DNA of 29,409 nt from Azolla pinnata. Taxonomy: Eukaryota > Streptophyta > Polypodiopsida > Salviniales > Salviniaceae. The notes under the pieces were generated by a model. The model was not told the DNA's origin and made no database searches. It was given only the letters and a program-made list of their open reading frames with translations. Location: positions 1 through 29,409 of the forward strand of contig JBBBWG010004670.1 in assembly GCA_037176905.1 (NCBI GenBank). Direction: 5' to 3'. Positions 10,427 to 18,864 of the stretch are shown one piece after another (within the stretch, counting starts at the first letter, position 1; each line of letters starts with the position of its first letter). A program made the translations under genes and the position numbers.

Positions 10427-12335
10427 TTAAAGTCCTTCTTTAACATGCTTCCTCTCTGGCAAAGCTATTCCTTCGACGATTTCATCAATGCCACCTAATG
10501 ATTTTGTTCTTACGCTAACTTGATGAGCCACAGATAATACATCACAGCGCTTCCCTTTCAATCCAGCTTTCTGATACCTTTCCTCTGTCAAAAACCCTTT
10601 CTAAAAGGAGCAACCAGCCTTGCATTCATGCAGTTACCACAACCTGGCCACCGGCAAACTGTAATCTGGTTTCTGAACGATTCCGCATCGTTTGCATTGC
10701 AGGGATTCGGGTATCACATAGTCTATTTACAATGGAAGTGGCAGAAACAGATATCATGCCAATCATTATGTTATTGTGTGACCTGCATTGAACAACCCAT
10801 AGAGAGTAGTAAGCGTATATAACAGAAGTTGAAAAGGAAAAAAGAATTGCAAATCACTATAATTAGAAGATAACTCCTAAATTCTGGCACCTTTGGGCCT
10901 GTTGAGGGTGTCTGGCATTGTTCCTGCATTTGCCCATTTGCTCCATAACTGTGGCTCTGGATTTCATGGGCATTTGCCATGACAGGAGTGTGGGGATCGG
11001 GAGGATCATGATAGCTCTCATCTTTCCCATGAAGCTGATTGTATGCTCTGTAAACAGTATCTGAGATTTCCATGCCAACACCCTCCTTAGAAAGGATCAA
11101 TTCCCAAGCTGCCTTAGATGCCCTCTCTAGGACTGGACCCCTACATATGTTAATAACACAGAAAACAGTTACGAGAAACCAAGCTTTATCTATCTATCTA
11201 TCACATTAATAATAAGTTGAAGCATAGTTCTGAAATGCATAGCGATTACTCGAGCTCTTCTCTAAGAGCGACGAAAAGCTCCCTTTTTGACTTCTGCTCA
11301 GCCCCTGGGGTATTCAATGTCTGGCTCTGCTCCACCATGGTTGTGGTATATTTCTTTAGCTCCTCCTGGAATAAGATCCATATACCAAGAAACAATAGTC
11401 AAGGCATATAAAACAAGCCTCGAAATGTCCAGAGAGTGGATCTGGTATCAGAAAAGTGGAGGCTATGTAAAATGGGAGTCTGGCACGCAGAAGGTTTTGG
11501 GCTTATAAAGGATTAGGGTTGGAGAACCCCTTCCACTTCGCCAAGGCTGCAAAACAGAAAGCGTGGCAGTAAGAAACCAGAGAGCTGAAGTGGCGGGTCT
11601 GCGTATATTAACCAAGTGTTTAGAGTGAGAGATTTCCTAGCGGCATTTTGTGACGGCAACGAGGAGAAGGCATGGCATCACAAAAGCAGTGCTGGTTAGA
11701 TTAACAAAGGTTTTAGAGTTAGGTTTGAAGTAGCAAGAAACATTCTTTTGGGCCTCAGACTTACAATGTTTCACGAATCAATTTTGTGCCAACGTAAACA
11801 CTTTGCTTAGAGGCCTCTCTCCACCTGATTCTTAGGAGCGCAACTTCTCCAGCAGGAAACGATAAGAAGAAGACAGGGAATCTATCTGGAACTGCAGATC
11901 CTTATCTCGATGACAGATTCATCACACGAGAAGAAGGCCTGGTGTGCTCCGTTGCCAGGATAGAACCTTCCAGAGAGAAAGGACGGTGGTCGAAACAAAT
12001 ACAACGAAGCAAGAGAAAGGGCACAGCTTCATCAGCTCGAGACCAAGATGTTGGAAGGAAGAAACGGGACGAAGTGGCAAGATCCCAAGCCAGGAGGAAA
12101 GAGAGAAGGAAGAGGCACAGAGCTCTGTGGGCGTGCGTGACAGAATCGAGAGTGCAGAACGAATTAGGGTTTGTGACAGAGGGAGGGGGCTTACGTTGTG
12201 TTTGAGCTGGTTGATGATCTTGTGGCGGAGGCTGTCGAAGGTCCCATCGTTCATCAGGGAATTGAGAACATCCTGCGGGGTCACGGGCTCCATAGCCTTG
12301 GCCTTCCTCGTCGAAGGCCCTGCTCCGCGCTCCAT
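10427..12335 (-). CDS. SHG1/BOD1-domain protein (COMPASS Shg1-like), four exons
   Basis: Exons on the minus strand are 12195-12335, 11250-11365, 10891-11140 and 10427-10600. All junctions are GT-AG, phases agree, and the sum is 227 codons with the stop (226 aa). The first two exons carry the signature: DVLNSLMNDGTFDSLRHKI, then EELKKYTTTMVEQS, TLNTPGAEQKSKRELF and, in exon 3, PVLERASKAAWELIL. This resembles the SHG1/BOD1 domain (Pfam COMPASS-Shg1 family) of conserved plant proteins. In yeast Shg1 is a subunit of the Set1 histone H3K4 methyltransferase complex, and in animals BOD1 and its relatives act in PP2A regulation and SET1B complexes. A nuclear chromatin role here is inference. Exon 3 continues into a polar, low-complexity tail, and exon 4 adds a basic C-terminus ending KHVKEGL. 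Exon 4 rests on splice signals and phase alone. Start choice: ATG at 12335 (MERGAGPSTRK) or ATG at 12293 (MEPVTPQD). Confidence 0.75.
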
Positions 12336-12356
12336 CAGACCACGCACACAGAGACT

Positions 12357-12445
12357 CTTCTTCTTCTTCTTCTTCTTTCTTCTTCAGAAAATGTCTTCTT
12401 CTTTCTTTCTTCTTCTTCATTAACAGAAAATTCTTCTTCTTCACA
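12357..12445. repeat. CTT/TTC-rich tract upstream of the SHG1-domain gene
   Basis: Repeated cttcttctt and tttctttctt units lie immediately upstream of the ATG at 12335. On the gene's strand they are GAA-rich and probably sit in the 5' UTR. They read as poly-lysine/glutamate in other frames, which is not coding evidence. Confidence 0.7.
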
Positions 12446-13589
12446 AGCAACCCTAAAAAATCCAAATTTCCTAGACCCTAAACCTTGACAGATGAACCCT
12501 CTAATTTACTCACTAATCCTTCCTAAGCCAACACTCACATTCATCGATCAATTTGCAACTTGAGTACTTTCGCATTAAGAATAACACATCGGTTCGTAAT
12601 ACTGAGACCCGGCTCGGATTCTACCGAAAATCTCGAACCCGAAACCAAGTTGTTAAAGCCAAACAAACTCAACCGATCCGCAAAGCTCATGGAATCCCTG
12701 ACCTAAAACGAAATCCATCAGAAAACCCTCACAGCTCTAGCTGTGGGTCATGCCTAGATCGTTGCCTCTTTGATTCTCAACGTTTATGCAATCTATGTAC
12801 GAATTTGATTCATGAAAATGTTCATGCAGCAATTTCGTCACAGTTTCAGGTCGAGTGAGCTGCAAACAAGTTGAGCTTTGCACACAGACATAACAATCAA
12901 ACTCTAATATAAATACAATTTTGTTCTATCATAGCACAAGTTTCAATTCTATTATATCTTTCCAAGTTTGTTGAGTTTTTCCATACTCCGTCCGTGCATT
13001 CTACCTGGGCAGAAATGAGCATATCTTCGAGGCTGTGAAGTCAAATAGACATTAGATTAGAATTCTTCAGGTGTAATATTGAAGCTAACATCTGGGCCGG
13101 CTTGGCAAGAATGGTCTGAGCCATGGCATCATTTGGGATTACAGCAACTCCACTCAATGAAAGAAAAACCCGGTTTCATGGCTAAAGCAATTTTGGAAAA
13201 TAATTTAGAAATAAAAGTATGCCAAGAAACTATCTCTTCTTCAATGGCTTATGATTCATAGGCGATAGATGTCAAACTGTCATAGATGTGGTTTGCCAAA
13301 CGAATCTCAAGCCCATTGCGTTTGGGACTATCCTGTTTCTAGACAAATTTGGTTGAGAATATTTGGTACTATGGCTATAATTGGCACAAGAGGCTTTTTT
13401 ACGTGGGGAGCATTCTTATTGACATTGCTAAACGAAAAGATCTTTTTATATGAACAAGATCAATCCAAAAGTATATGGCTAGTCGAAGAGGGTGCTATAA
13501 GCTCAAAACTTTATGAATTTTCAAATATTGCTTGTAACCAAGAAATAGAGTACACAAATCAATGGGAGCTAGTTTGTACTCTCACATTA

Positions 13590-13725
13590 TGGCACATATG
13601 GTGAGATAAGTGGAGAGCACTATTTGAAAACTGCAAAGTTCCTCCATAGTTTGTAGTCTCACAGTTTGGCAAGATAGGTGTAGAGCACTATTTGAAAACT
13701 GCAAAGTTCCTCCAAAGGAGATGAT
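13590..13725 (+). repeat. Direct duplication (68-bp offset) within the LINE fragment
   Basis: The phrase tatttgaaaactgcaaagtt begins at 13621 and again at 13689. Flanking sequence (ctcaca.t.tggca upstream, cctcca downstream) is also repeated, so the unit is about 68 bp. The two copies have different downstream codons (TAG after the first, AAG after the second), and 68 is not a multiple of three, so the duplication breaks the reading frame. Confidence 0.85.
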
Positions 13726-14121
13726 AAAAGACATTTGGGAGTGTCTATGTCGTACATTAAAAGGCCGCTATGAAATGTTACACAACTCATTTGATAGAGA
13801 CCCAATTTTGCGATTACATTTTGGCACGGAGTGGAGGAGACACTAATGTTTCTCTGGACACTTTTTATAGCCCAAGTGTAATTCTCATCCACCGAGGTGG
13901 CTCCTTCCTTCCGGTCATAATTTATTTCTTCAATTTTATGCGTCTCTTGGGTAAAAGAAGTGGATTGGAGAGTTGGACGCTGGCTAGAACCAAGGTTATT
14001 TTTGAGACATGTGGGAGTTGCTCTACTTGATAACATAGTTTTAGATTTTGATATTTGTAAACCACAGCTCAGACAAAGTTTTGGAAGAAAACCCTAACCT
14101 TGTTTTTCAGCTTTTGAGTTT

Positions 14122-14144
14122 TCATGTATAATTTTTATACATGA
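14122..14144. repeat. Perfect 9-bp inverted repeat with 5-nt loop
   Basis: The arms tcatgtata and tatacatga flank the loop atttt. The hairpin lies in the non-coding 3' part of the LINE fragment and could be part of its 3' UTR fold. AT-rich hairpins of this size also arise by chance. Confidence 0.55.
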
Positions 14145-14275
14145 AGCGTGATAGATAACACCAACGAAATTGTATAGAGAGGTCTATATATGATCGCTGT
14201 GTGACCTCAGTGATATGTACAAAGTCTTTATTTACTAATGATGAATCTATTCTTGGAAAAAGAAAAGAAAAACTT

Positions 14276-15033
14276 GGTTTCACAAACAACAAACTACCGG
14301 GCAGCTGTTAAAAAATCTAGTGGCCAATGGAATTTCGAATTCCGAAAATTCAGAAGGATCATGCAAGAAGGCAATATCATCTTCTAGCCATAATCCGCGA
14401 ATCCAGCAAAGCAAAGCAGCACATTTCTTTGAACTTTAAAGCAGAAATCTTGTCGAATCACTGGCAACCAAGAAGATGCTTTGCACTTTTCTTTCCACTT
14501 TAAAGCAATGTCATGATCAAGGGGGTTGGGTCCCCCGGTGTACATTAAGATCCAACTCTGAGGGCTCTACATTTGAAAATGAATGAGACGATGCATCCCA
14601 TATCTTCTAGAGCTGGTGATGACAACTTCTTACTTTCAGATGAAAGATTGGCCAGATTGAGACGAGAAGATCAAGAAGAAAAGGTCCACCGCGGGCATCC
14701 CCATCTATCAAGGATGTCCTGAGATAGATTCATGAATAAATACGCTTTTCACCCATGAATCTATCTATCATTCAGTGAATGTAGCTATCTATCATCAGCC
14801 TTTGCCCGATCTTGATGCTTCTTCGGTGTTTCAACCCATTGTGAGTAACTACATACCTTCGTCATTATCGAACAAGGTCATGGCCCCGCGATTCGTCTTT
14901 GTTCCGATGAAGTCCATAAATTTTAGCCTCTCTATCTGAAACACTTCACTGCTAGTGTTGTACTTGTTTATAGCCCAAAATCCATCCAATCCTTCAATCG
15001 ATCGATGGATCGATGCCTTCAGCGTTTTATATC
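14276..15033. other. Intergenic region between LINE fragment and PPR gene
   Basis: No gene, RNA gene or clear repeat is visible beyond a short repeated phrase (catgaat.aatctatctatc types around 14731-14795). It should include the 3' UTR of the PPR gene transcribed from the right. Confidence 0.5.
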
Positions 15034-17760
15034 TCACCGTCGAGCTCTCATGAGCTCGACCTTATTCGCATCCTCGTGCATCGCGGCTTCGACATAGATA
15101 CTATACATACAGATGTAGGCAGCATCTTCAGTATAACCATCAGAGCCCATCATGTCCTCGAATGCAAGTCTACCCACCTCCACGTTACGGCACCATCTGC
15201 AAGAGGCCAGCACTGTCTGCAGCAACGTGGCGCCAGGATGCAGCGGAATCATCCTTATCATGGCGACCGCCTCATCGATGTTCCCAGCTCGCCCAAACAG
15301 GTCCACCATGCAATTATGATGCTCGATAGCAGGAATAAGATCAAACTCATCCACCATCGCCCCGAAATACACTTGCCCCACATCCACTAGCCCTGCATGG
15401 CTACATGCATTCAAGACATTCAGGAATGTCACAAGATCTGGCAATGCCCCTCCCTTCAGCATCGCATCGAAAAGCTCGAGAACACTCGTGCTTTCCGACA
15501 GTTGCGCGTATCCGGTTATCAGCGTATTCCACGTTACGATCGTCCGAGCTCCGAGGCTGTCGAAGATACATTTCCCTATAGTACATGATCCACACTTGAT
15601 GTAGAGATCTATCAAGCCATTGCTGATTGGCATCTCTTTCTCGAGCCCTCTCTTCGTTATCTCGGCATGGATTTCTTGTCCTTCCGCTATGCCTCCCACA
15701 TTGGCACAGGAAACCAGGCTGCAGATGAAGGTCACGGGATCTGGACATATTCCCTCGTGTTGGATCTCTTTCAAACACTCAAACACGTGCTCATTGCACC
15801 CAACATCGATCAGAGCGGTGAGCATAGCATTCCATGACACCACGTCTCGATTTTGAAGCTTTCCAAACACTTCCCAAGCTGCCTCAATCGACTCGCGCTT
15901 CGCATACATGTCAATCAAAGCGTTACCGATAAGCAGCTCTGTTTCCAGTCCTCTCTTCATGATCTCCCCGTGCATTTCGGCTGCCTTTCTTGTATCTCCA
16001 ACATTTGTGCAAGCTTTGATACCGAAAACATAGGTGATGGTGTCTGGAGACACTCCCTCAACTTGCATGCGTTCAAAGCACTTGATAGCTTCCTCATCAC
16101 GGTGGCATTCGACATTAGCTCTTATCAGCGATGTCCACGAAAACACTTCATGAACCTGGATGCCTTCGAACGCCCCGAGTGCTTCTATGAGCATGCAAGC
16201 ATCCGCATACATGTCGATCAGCACGCCGCCAAGTGCGCTGTCTGTTTCCATTCCCTGCTTTACGATTTCGACATGCATTTCTTGGCCTTTAGCTATGGCT
16301 CCTACGCTTGCACAAGCTTTCAAAGAACAAATATATGTGATATTGTTGGGTAAGACATCAGCCGAGGACATTTGCTCGAAACATGCGAGAACATGGCGAG
16401 CATTTCCAAGTTCGGCATAGCCTGTGATCAGCGCAGTCCATGAGACAACGTTCTGGTGAGACAATTCGTCGAACACTTCCTGTGCTTTCGCAGAGTTCCC
16501 ACATTTTGCATACATATGGATCACGGTGCTGCTGAGGAGCTGGTCCCCTTCCAATCCCTTTTTGGCAATTTCAAGATGTATGTGTTCGCCCAAAGAAACA
16601 GTGCCAGCGATAATGCATGCTTTCAAGATGGAAATCAGTGTAACGGCATCAGGAGACAGGCCACTCCGTTGCATTTTCTCAAAGCATCCCAGCGCCTCAT
16701 CACCATATCCATGCTCCACGTACCCCACTATTAACGCATTCCATGACACCACATTGTGAACAAGAAGCTTATCGAACACATCCCGCGCCGTTGTCAGCAT
16801 CCCCAGCTTCGCGTATGCATAGACAAGGGTACTTCCCAACATAACATCCTGTTCTAAGAGACCTCTCTTTGCGATTTCGACGTGTAGCTCACCGATGCTT
16901 CCGGCATCATTACACGCTTTCAAACCATGGATGAAGGTCACAGGACTTGGAGACACTCCCTCGTGCTGCATCTGTTCGAAGCAAAGCAAGGCCTGCTCAC
17001 CATGTTTGCTGTCGACATAGGCTGAAATAAGGGCATTCCACGAGACCACATTCCGGACGGGGAGGCAGAGCAGCACGTTCTTTGCTTCCATGACCATATC
17101 ACATTTTGCATACATATCAATCAAGGTGCTTCCAAGGAAAACATCCCCTTCTAAGAACCCCTTTCTTGTGATCACACCATGTAATGCTTTCCCTTCCAAC
17201 GCTGCTCCAGTACCGCTACACGCTCTCAGGCAGCACATGTATGTGATGGAATCCGGAGCAACACCCTCATATTGCATCTGTTTGGAGCAGCGCAGCACTT
17301 CCTCGAAACATCCGTGATCGGCATATCCCGTCAAAAGAGCATTCCACGCTACCACATTCGGGATCGAGATCATCTCGAACGTCTCCTGAGCTTTCCCGAG
17401 CAGACCACATTTGGCATACATATCGACCAATGCACTGGCGACGAAAGCGTTGGTATCCAGCATTCCCATTCTGAGAGCGTCAGCATGCAATCTACGCCCA
17501 GTGTCGACATCCTCCAGTTCGATACAAGCCTTGGCTAGCATCACATAAGAGCGGCCTGTGAAGGAAGGTAGCTCAGATTCTCCCATCCTGCGGTAGAGAT
17601 CGATGAGCAGCTCAGGCTCTCCGCATCTAGCATGATGCTCCAAGGCCATGAGGTTGCAGGCATGTGCAGATGAAGGGGATGGCCTGTGGAGCACGCGCAA
17701 AGCATGGTGGATCATGTGGCGGATCTGCAGGATCAGCGGCTCATTTGCGCACGAGAACAT
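15034..17760 (-). CDS. PLS-class pentatricopeptide repeat (PPR) protein, intronless, truncated E region
   Basis: One uninterrupted frame of 908 aa. From about residue 65 to 800 it is a chain of 31-36-residue PPR motifs in P-L-S order. Seven S-type landmarks of the kind NVVSWNALI.GY are visible, spaced about 100 residues apart (NVVAWNALLTGY, NVVSWNALISAY, NVVSWNALIVGY, NVVSWTALITGY, EVFSWTSLIRAN, DVVSWNAMLTAL, TIVTWNTLITGY). Each is followed by a GVSPD.vTf...LKAC-type helix and a LIDMYAKCG-type helix. The C-terminus has the start of an E1-like region (HHNCMVDLFGRAGNIDEA, then LLQTVLASCRWCRNVEVGRLAFE) and stops at ELMRARR, with no PGxSWI block and no DYW deaminase domain. Such proteins bind single organelle RNAs one base per motif and often specify C-to-U editing sites, borrowing a DYW partner. 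The N-terminus (MFSCANEPLILQIRHMIHHALR) is free of acidic residues apart from one Glu and could be a mitochondrial or plastid presequence. No other ATG lies nearby upstream in frame before the repeats. Target RNA unknown. Confidence 0.95.
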   Translation of the reverse strand: MFSCANEPLILQIRHMIHHALRVLHRPSPSSAHACNLMALEHHARCGEPELLIDLYRRMGESELPSFTGRSYVMLAKACIELEDVDTGRRLHADALRMGMLDTNAFVASALVDMYAKCGLLGKAQETFEMISIPNVVAWNALLTGYADHGCFEEVLRCSKQMQYEGVAPDSITYMCCLRACSGTGAALEGKALHGVITRKGFLEGDVFLGSTLIDMYAKCDMVMEAKNVLLCLPVRNVVSWNALISAYVDSKHGEQALLCFEQMQHEGVSPSPVTFIHGLKACNDAGSIGELHVEIAKRGLLEQDVMLGSTLVYAYAKLGMLTTARDVFDKLLVHNVVSWNALIVGYVEHGYGDEALGCFEKMQRSGLSPDAVTLISILKACIIAGTVSLGEHIHLEIAKKGLEGDQLLSSTVIHMYAKCGNSAKAQEVFDELSHQNVVSWTALITGYAELGNARHVLACFEQMSSADVLPNNITYICSLKACASVGAIAKGQEMHVEIVKQGMETDSALGGVLIDMYADACMLIEALGAFEGIQVHEVFSWTSLIRANVECHRDEEAIKCFERMQVEGVSPDTITYVFGIKACTNVGDTRKAAEMHGEIMKRGLETELLIGNALIDMYAKRESIEAAWEVFGKLQNRDVVSWNAMLTALIDVGCNEHVFECLKEIQHEGICPDPVTFICSLVSCANVGGIAEGQEIHAEITKRGLEKEMPISNGLIDLYIKCGSCTIGKCIFDSLGARTIVTWNTLITGYAQLSESTSVLELFDAMLKGGALPDLVTFLNVLNACSHAGLVDVGQVYFGAMVDEFDLIPAIEHHNCMVDLFGRAGNIDEAVAMIRMIPLHPGATLLQTVLASCRWCRNVEVGRLAFEDMMGSDGYTEDAAYICMYSIYVEAAMHEDANKVELMRARR
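15039..15060. repeat. Perfect 9-bp inverted repeat at the end of the PPR coding sequence
   Basis: The arms gtcgagctc and gagctcgac flank a 4-nt loop (tcat). The hairpin encodes the last residues of the PPR protein (around VELMRAR), just before the stop at 15034-15036. It could fold in the mRNA. I cannot tell whether it has a function. Confidence 0.75.
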
Positions 17761-18864
17761 GGGTGCTGTGCTGTGAGGGCCGTCCGAGATCTCTGCGAGA
17801 GGGAAAGGCAGCCATGATGCGATCCAGAACAGAGGAGGAGGCGGAGATGGGGAGATGGTGGAGACATACCTGTGGGGGAGGAAGCTTCCTGAACATTGAG
17901 AGTACTTTGCTCAACTAACTAAACTACCTGCTGGGAAAGAAAGATAACAGAATCTCTGGCATAGATACTAAGCTCCCCGTACCTGACATACCTATGGAGG
18001 TTTGTGGGTCTAACAATGATCGGTTTAGATGAGGAGCTGTCATCAAACATCTAGATCGTCATGCATTTGGGCGAAAACAGCTTCTGAATCTTTTGCCGAT
18101 TGACAGCATGTTTAGATCCTTGAACCACTCCATAATCTCACCTTTCCAAGGATCACGTGATGTTTAGCTGCTGAACTTCTTAGTGATCTTCTTGCCTTCC
18201 AAAGATCAATCACCTGATGTTTATAGGTGGCTGAGAAGAAGAATGGTGATTGGCAAACATATCTAAGTTTTGGCAATCACAAACCTTTGGCTTCCTCCAT
18301 CATTTTTAGAACAAGAAACACAGCAATTGCCCATATCAAATGAATGACAAATGACCTGTCCCCAAATGTTTGTAGATAGATCAAGGAATCATCGTCAAAT
18401 TAGCCCAGATGAGAAGTAAAAAAACCAAGATTACAATACATTATTAACCAATAACACATGCCGCTACCAAATTCCCAAGTGGATTTAACAGTAATGGTAA
18501 TGACTAATCCCGTGCAGTTCCTCGCCTAAGGAGAGACTTGTATATCAGAATACCAGAAGAATTCATTTTTAGTTGTAGGTATCCTTTCATCCATGTTCCA
18601 GAAACTCGTATGTCTTCAACCAACATTTGGTTTTAGAATTTTACTTGCAGGTATATGCATACGCCTTACTGCATGCAGATCATGCTAATCATGGTCCACG
18701 ATCAGGCAACTTACAACTCAACAATCATTTCAACTACCCTTCCGATGTTTGACGCCACACACTAGTCTAAAGAAGACCCTGCCAATGTGTTCGACTCTGC
18801 AGCCTTATGGTGTTAAAACTGTTAACATCAGAAATATTCAATAGCACACAGCTTGACAAATATC
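17761..18864. other. Intergenic region between PPR gene and NUP98
   Basis: This 1.1 kb stretch holds the 5' flank of the PPR gene (left part) and the 3' UTR and flank of NUP98 (right part). A pair of related phrases about gatcacgtgatgtttag (18151) and gatcaatcacctgatgttta (18205) hints at a small local duplication. I see no gene or RNA gene. Confidence 0.5.

Larger units (their letters stand above)
13060..14275 (+). mobile_element. LINE (non-LTR retrotransposon) 3' fragment, decayed
   Basis: An open stretch at 13269-13604 contains CHRCGLPNESQAHCVWDYP, which resembles the zf-RVT zinc-binding segment at the end of plant LINE reverse transcriptases. The usual last cysteine position is Asp here. 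The frame ends at TGA (13602) inside LTLWHIW. The coding sense then resumes from about 13671 (a segment with CRALFENCKVPPKEMIKDIW) after an internal 68-bp duplication, and stops near 13845. The following 430 bp hold no long frame and end in an A-rich tail (about 14255-14275), as expected for a LINE 3' UTR. No RT core is present, so the copy is 5'-truncated or eroded. The left boundary is approximate, and I could not find target-site duplications by eye. It is the only element on the plus strand. Confidence 0.65.

Noticed and set aside
10771-10890. Read-through of SHG1 exon 3 to a stop near 10771
   Set aside because: The extension becomes hydrophobic and AT-rich like an intron, while donor AAAG|GTGCCA pairs in phase with an open exon 4. 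Not fully excluded.
11902-12194. Extension of the SHG1 exon 1 frame into downstream sequence
   Set aside because: The donor AAC|GTAAGC at 12195/12194 joins in phase to a conserved exon 2 (EELKKYTTTMVEQS); the read-through is intron.
15853-16353. Several 60-166-codon plus-strand frames within the PPR gene
   Set aside because: They are mirror frames of a long repetitive coding sequence, and the repetition keeps several antisense frames open.
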